A stretch of DNA of 64,000 nt from positions 1 through 64,000 of the forward strand of contig JAQFVV010013411.1 in the NCBI GenBank assembly GCA_028023455.1. The letters run 5' to 3'. This document shows, one piece after another, positions 1-64,000 of the stretch. The notes under the pieces are model-generated. The model did no database searches. It was not told where the DNA came from and saw only the letters and a program-made list of their open reading frames with translations. The first letter of the stretch is position 1, and every line of letters begins with the position of its first letter. The DNA comes from Epiperipatus broadwayi (taxonomy: Eukaryota; Onychophora; Udeonychophora; Euonychophora; Peripatidae). A program made the translations under genes and the position numbers.

Positions 1-1179
1 TATAAATAAAGGAAAAGTGAGACTTAATTTTATAAAATAAAAGAAAGTTATGATGATTTTATTTAAAAGTGTTTTCTGGTTGAGATTGTAATGTGATGTT
101 CCAATGCTTTATAAAATTTCATGTTAAAGTGATTTATTATGATATTCAATGATAAAAAAATTTTAACTATAAAAAAAAAATGGAGATGATAATTATAGAT
201 TAAAGAAGGTGAAGGTAGATGGTTAATTTAAAATTTTTATCCGAAGGAGGAGGATATGTGCCCTTTTGTATGGGTCTCCATACAATTGTTATATCAATTT
301 ATTAAAAATTTTAAATTTAAGATATATTATAGCTATATGATGTTGATTTTATTTATAATAATCTTTCAAGAGTTTAATTAAAGTAAACTATGAATATTTG
401 ATATGTGAAGTTGTGCTAATATTTGAGAGAGACGTTTCAGTAAAAAAAAAAAAATGATAATATTATATGGTTGGGAAAACTGGCCATGATCAATACTGCA
501 TTAATAAGTTTTGTAAATAAATGTTTAAAGCTAAAAGTTTTTAAAAAAAAGACAAGTTAAAATTAAATGCATATATATTTATTATTGATAAAGATTAATA
601 TTTAGTAAGTGAATATAAATATTATGTTATTAATAGTATATAAGAGAAGATTAATATTTGATTTTATAATATCGAATTATTATTTTAAAGTTGTTATAAT
701 ATATTATTTGTTTTAAAAATATTTATTTTCTAAAATTGAATTGTTAGTTTATTTTTAGATAATTACAAGCGTTTATATCTGTGTTGTAAATCAGGTGACA
801 GATAGACATATGTACACATATGCTTATAAGTTTTTTTTAGTAAAGTTACAAAACTGTTTTAAAATTCTATTATAAAATTTATAAATATTATATTGGCTAT
901 CACGAGATAAAAATAAAAATAATTAGCGTGAAATATTAAATCTGATTTTTAAAATACTGTTTAAAAAATATAATGAATAAAAAATAGACTTAGTTTGTTT
1001 AGAAAAATAGTCTTATAAAAGTTAAAAGTGAAATAAAGTAAAACATATCTTTTTAAAAAATGTTTAATGGATTTAAATAAATGATAAAAATTAATTTAAG
1101 AATTAAGTAATGTAATAAATAATAAATATTAAATAAGTCATTATTTATTTTTAATTTCGTATTGTTGGTAAGATATGTA

Positions 1180-1275
1180 AATAGGCTAGCAAGGTGATTG
1201 TTTAATTTACCAATCAAGTGGGTAATTTCTTCCGGTATAAAAACCGAGGTTCAATTGTTCAGGGGGTGATTGTAA
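1180..1275 (+). repeat. possible tRNA-derived SINE fragment
   Basis: A GC-richer island (TAGGCTAGCAAGGTGATTG) followed about 55 bases later by GAGGTTCAATTGT, which resembles a pol III B box. Only one copy was noticed, so the call rests on the box-like motifs alone. Confidence 0.3.
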
Positions 1276-4109
1276 TTTTTTTTAAGTGAAGTGTGCTATT
1301 AAATATAGCTAAGTAAAAAAATTATAGACGCTCTCGTAATAGTTTTCTTAATTTATAAGAGTGTAGTTCTAAATAATTTTATAAAAGTTTACCGTTTAAT
1401 ATGCAGTGCTAATTTATTTATAGTTCCCTATTGATCGTCTCTATCAAAGCTCAATTTTACTATCAAATAATCATGAAAATATCGTATATCGATAAAATGT
1501 GTTGGAAACTTTATATTAAAAATATAGTGAACGCTCGATTAACTAGGAGAATTACTAGTTGGATAAAAATAATATATTGGACATTATATGAATTTAAAAG
1601 TTGATTATAATTAATTTTTTATAAACAAATATTTTAAAGAAAAATAAAATACTTCTTTATGAAGAAAGTATTTTAAAATTATATATTTTAATATATCTTT
1701 TGGTAAAGATATGGAAGATAATAATAATTGCAGAAATACTTGCCTTATTAAGTCTTTGTTGTTTAAAAGACTAAATTTCGATAATTTTAAAAGGCAGATA
1801 AATCGGAAAATTAATTGATAAGTAAATACCTATAAAAAAAACAAAACAAAACGTTATAATATTTAAATTCTATATGCTGGTTATATAGAAAATTTTAAAA
1901 AATGTTTTGCTGAATATTTAAAGAAATGCGCACAGAAGTATATGAGGATATCCAAGTCAATTTTTATAAAAAACTTAAATTAAACATTAACTATTGATTA
2001 ATCCTAGGAAGATAATAACTTTTAAATAAATCCGGATCCTATAAACTGTTTTAATTATTATTTTGTTTCTTTATGGTGGAACTTATTTTATCTTATTTTT
2101 TTTAAAAAAAAAAAAACGTTTTCATTTATTTCATAAAAACTATTTAAACACGTGATGTACCGGAAAAGGATGTGATGTTGGTAAAATGTTGTGCCTAGGA
2201 AAAAAAAACAATTGTGGATGGAAAGAAGACACTGTTGGATTTTATGTAACATATTTTGTTTCCTTAACTAACATAGATATTTAATTATTTATTGATCTAT
2301 TAAAGATAAGGGAGGTACATTTTTAAAAGTAATTACACATTAATATAACACTTAATTTCATAAAGTTTATTTTTTTTATATAATTTTACAACACGTAATA
2401 TTTTAAGAATAATTGTTGAGTATAAATGTGATATTATTTTTGTAAAACTATAATCCTGGAGGACATCGTTTGGCTGATTATAAGTTGGAGTATCAATTGT
2501 GGTAATAATTATATAATATTAATAATTTAATGTATTTTGCTTTGTTTTCTTTAGATAAACCAAATATTATTTGATTGTTAAGTGAATGTATAAATATTTA
2601 AAGAACATACACGCATAATATTATCAATAATAGTTTTATTTTAATATGCATACTTTATTTTATAATATAAATTTATTACAATGTAATAAGAGTTATCCAG
2701 AAATAATTATATGATTCTTTCGTGAATAAACTTTAATGTTTCTGTTACAATATTAGGAATTTGATTTATTATATTAGTATGAGTCATTTATATTTATTTC
2801 CAAGTTAGTAAGAATTAAAAAAATATATCTATATTTTATTTTTATTTTTTTATTAGACAAGTTAAATTAATTTTATATAGAAATTTATATTTGTTTGAAG
2901 GGTTTATCATATATAGATGATGAGATATAAGAGAGTTTGGATAGCCATTTTTTTTAAAAAATTGGTAAGCTGATACTGAAGTTAAATAAGATTAGAATGA
3001 TATTTGAAGATAGGATTTTATTAAGAGGGAATAGGAATAACAAGTAGAGAAGAATAATAGTTTAAATGGAAAAGAATCATAGAATTTTATTTTAATATAA
3101 TAACTTTATAAAATTGGTAATTTATAAATAAAAATTTTGTCTTCACAAAATTGTTAAAATAATTTTAAAATATTATTTTAAGAAAAGAACATATATGTAT
3201 TGCATATTTTGGTAAGACATATATTATGAAATCACATCAGAATGAAGTAAATAATTATGTAATCAATAAAAGTCACATAATATTATAAGGTTATATCAAT
3301 TTATACATTGGTTGATCTTTAGTTAATGCTAATAATACATGTAATACATAATAGTTATATTATAATAGAAATAGCTAGAATACTTAAATGGAGTAGCATT
3401 TTAATTATTAAAGTTTGTTTATTTTACATGTGCTACATAAGTGATATTTTACATAAAAGCCTTCTATTGTACTAAGTGATTATAAATGATATCTAGTAAA
3501 ATATAAGTTCATAGACTCAATTAAATGTTACTGATAAAACATTTAAGAAATGTATTGATTATTTATTTTGGATTATAGAAATAACAACAATGTAAGAATC
3601 TTGTATTATTATTTTTTTTTTCTTGATTTCCACTTGTAATGTAAATAATGTATATAAGTTGTTTATGAAAGTTGATGTAAATAAATTTGTTTAAGTTGTT
3701 TTTTTAAAAGTGTGTCGAATTCATTATTTTGCACCACAGCATTTGACAACAGATAATTTGAATAAAACATAATATTTGCACAATATGAATTAAATTATTA
3801 TTATTTTAAAAAAAAGAAATACAGTATTTTCTTAATATAATTTATAAAATTCATTAACATTGACATATTATGTTATAATGGTTATGAAATAATTATAATA
3901 CACAATATAAGAGTATAATATTATTTATTGCCACATATTATTAAATTATAAGATTTTATTATATTCTCAATTAAGATACTATAGGAAGCTGAAAGACATG
4001 TAGATGATTTACTTGTTTTCTTAATGATTAGTAGTATAATAAAATAGATAAGGTTAACTTATACATTGGAAATTGTTATTATTAGTTATTTATTATTATT
4101 ATTATAAGT

Positions 4110-4450
4110 TAGGTGTAGTTAGGTTTGATATTAAATCCCTTATCATGCCTATCTGCAAGAAATATTATTATTTTAAGATAATTAAAAGAACCTGAGATTA
4201 TTTAGTTATATTTCTTTGATAAAAGATTGAGATTTATTTATTGCTATTATTGAAGTTAGTTAATTTTATAAAAGACATAGGAGTGCTATAGATGTATTAG
4301 TGAGATAATAAAGAGGTAATAGTATTCTTATGCCATTGAGATTATGTCTTTGAAGACATGGGCTCAATGTAAATTCATATTACTACTTGTAACTTCACTT
4401 CATAGTCTCATGATTTAATAAATACTTATTTAATTAGTGCATGATATTGA
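4110..4450 (+). repeat. dispersed repeat, copy 1 (CATTGAG family)
   Basis: Shares, in the same order and orientation, the blocks AATCCCTTATCAT, GAACCTGAGATTATTT, TTCTTATGCCATTGAG, CTCAATGTAA and TAGTCTCATGA with 29010-29345. A short hairpin (CATTGAG / CTCAATG) lies in the middle. No coding capacity. Class unknown. Confidence 0.65.
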
Positions 4451-4833
4451 ACCATATTAATTTTCTGTTAGTTGTACTAAATCTGATTAATATAGTATTA
4501 TAAAAATATATTAATAATAGTTATACATATTTTAGCCGAGCATAACGATTTAATTGAGCTAGTCATATTTTAAGTTATATTATATATTTCTGGAAGTGAG
4601 GGTACAATATATGTATATAATTTATATATATGGATATATCTATTATATAAATACGACTTTCTCTTTGGAATATTTTCTATAGAAATATAATAAAAGCTTA
4701 AAAAGAGAAAATTATAAAATAAATAATTATTTTGTTTTGATTCTATGTATATTTTTAATTTTTATATAGTAGATTTTTATTCAAAATTATAAGCAATAAA
4801 ATGTGGAGAATATTTACAAAAAGAAATTTGTTA

Positions 4834-62496
<57,663 letters not shown>

Positions 62497-64000
62497 CTAT
62501 TAAGAAAAAAAAAAAATCTGATAAGAATGAAATATTTTTGATTATAATCATAAATTATTTCAATTAAACTAAATTCAAAGCATTCAAAATGAAATAATAA
62601 TAATAGTAATGATGATGATGATGATGACCTGGTGTTTTTCAAGTTTAATAAAAATGTCTTCAAAATATCTCTCAAACATTAACATTTCAACTAAAATATC
62701 CTTAAAACTATAACTGTCTAATCAATCTCCACAAATTATATATCGTAATGCAGATGCATCATAAACGTATATAAATATTATAGCAAGCACCAGAAAATGA
62801 AAATACATTGACCCATACACTTGAGACGTTCCACCACTCTCTATAATACTAAATCTTTTGGAGAAACTATGATGCTGAAGAATAAAATGAAAATGGACAC
62901 ACTAATAACAACTTAAGACTACTTATTTTAATTTAACCATCGTTTACTTCATCTTATTCAATGGTAAAGTGTGTTCACACATACATGAATTCCATCTATA
63001 TCTACAACCGAAATATAATGGCAGACCCAGTACAGTTTATAATTTTTGAAGTTAAATAAAAGACTTGTTTATTGTTGTGAAATAAGAGCTACAAAAATAA
63101 AAAGGACAAAAAAAAAGTTGTGCTCTCTCAACTATATTTAAAGTAACCAGTATGTCAAGATAATAAAGTAGTATTGCCTAGATAAGCATTTACACAAAAT
63201 TCTAAAATATATACAATTGTGGAGATCTAAAAAACATTAAAAATGAAATAACAAAAAGCTAAGTTCATACCCAAATGTGAATTATTTAGATAAATGTCAA
63301 AGCTAATGAAATAGTTTTAAATAAGCCGAGTTTATATTATCCAGGAAGAAAAACAACCAATATGAAACTATTATGAAATGATAATTTTTCTTAACACGAT
63401 TATTAGCAGCTGAAACATCTAATTGGTACATTTAAATTTTGCTAGAAATTATCAATAATATACATAAAAAAAAGTAAATGTATTCTAAATAATATTATGC
63501 AAGGGACTTATGACGGTCGGCACAAAAATGATCTATCTTTACTCTAATCCAGTCCCATTTATTGCATTAGAACAGTCACAAATATTAAATGATGGTGCCA
63601 AATAAAGATCCAGAGTAGTTTTTGTCTATCAGTGAGGAGTACTTAACCATTAGTAACCATTATTGCTTTTATATTAAACTAATGAATTGGGAATTCAAAC
63701 ACCCTTTCAATCCAAGCTAATTTGCATGCAAAGTGATATAAGTCTGATACTAGCAACCAACAGAATTTATATGCTCTTTGTTTGTTTGTTTGCAAAAACC
63801 TTGTATTATTTAGGGCAATGATTAGAATGGAAGATTGTGGCTTAAGTTCATGAATAGTAGTTTCAGCTATATCAGTGTTTGAAATTCTTATGAACTCCCA
63901 AACAATAAAATAATATTGTTTTTGTTATTATTTTTTTTATTGTTCAAAGTCAGCAATAGATCACTACATGTAACAATGGTGAAAAGAGAAGTGATAAATG
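62497..64000 (-). other. FBXO11 intron (part), upstream side
   Basis: No exon recognised. A TGATGA microsatellite lies at 62605-62627 and a SINE-like copy at 63795-63925. Confidence 0.6.
63795..63925 (+). repeat. SINE-like repeat, copy 2
   Basis: Shares with 46100-46236 the end GTTTGAAATTCTTATGAACT then CCCAAACAATAAA. The front half is more diverged, with TGTGGCTTAAGTTCATGA. Confidence 0.5.

Overview
This is a window of a spliced, strongly AT-rich animal genome, almost certainly from an invertebrate. The only host gene I can support is on the minus strand and is an orthologue of FBXO11, the F-box / parallel beta-helix substrate receptor of an SCF ubiquitin ligase. Eight internal exons (62367-62496, 43847-43927, 32821-32950, 31133-31351, 18223-18467, 17926-18143, 8562-8647, 4873-4967, in transcript order) have GT/AG borders and matching phases. 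They join into an uninterrupted 401-residue reading frame. The F-box exons (5' end) and the remaining beta-helix and C-terminal zinc-finger exons (3' end) lie outside the window. Species cannot be fixed: a mollusc such as a cephalopod, or a chelicerate, would both fit, and this is a guess.

The rest is intron, and the introns are filled with old and young mobile DNA. By region: 1-4872 and 4968-8561, sparse repeats plus a 363-bp retroposed repeat at 5642-6004. 8648-17925, SINE-like copies, an RTE LINE remnant split by a hairpin element (11.5-12.65 kb), a hammerhead-bearing palindrome (13.0 kb) and a repeat family copy (15.7 kb). 18468-31132, tandem and inverted repeats, a LINE remnant split by a 125-bp-arm perfect palindrome carrying hammerhead cores (21.4 kb), and a hAT-like transposase pseudogene split by another insert (22.3-25.1 kb). 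32951-43846, a perfect hairpin (34.05 kb), a Penelope-like element as a 2.3-kb inverted dimer (38.6-41.0 kb) and a 0.6-kb foldback (41.2-41.8 kb). 43928-62366, a further palindrome (46.3 kb), an RTE LINE (50.2-59.0 kb) interrupted by a gag-only LTR retrotransposon with 1.6-kb LTRs, and a mariner-like remnant with inverted ends (60.3-61.15 kb).

The most interesting pattern is shared by several of these insertions. At least four, and possibly five, are inverted dimers or perfect palindromes bounded by 9-15-bp target-site duplications, with a one-sided tail of about 35-49 bases between one duplication and the first arm. One of them is a Penelope-like element with a YVDD reverse transcriptase and a GIY-YIG-type region. 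Others carry type-I hammerhead ribozyme cores. I infer a set of small non-autonomous, hammerhead-bearing elements probably moved by Penelope-type machinery. All positions were read by eye; no alignment or search was run.
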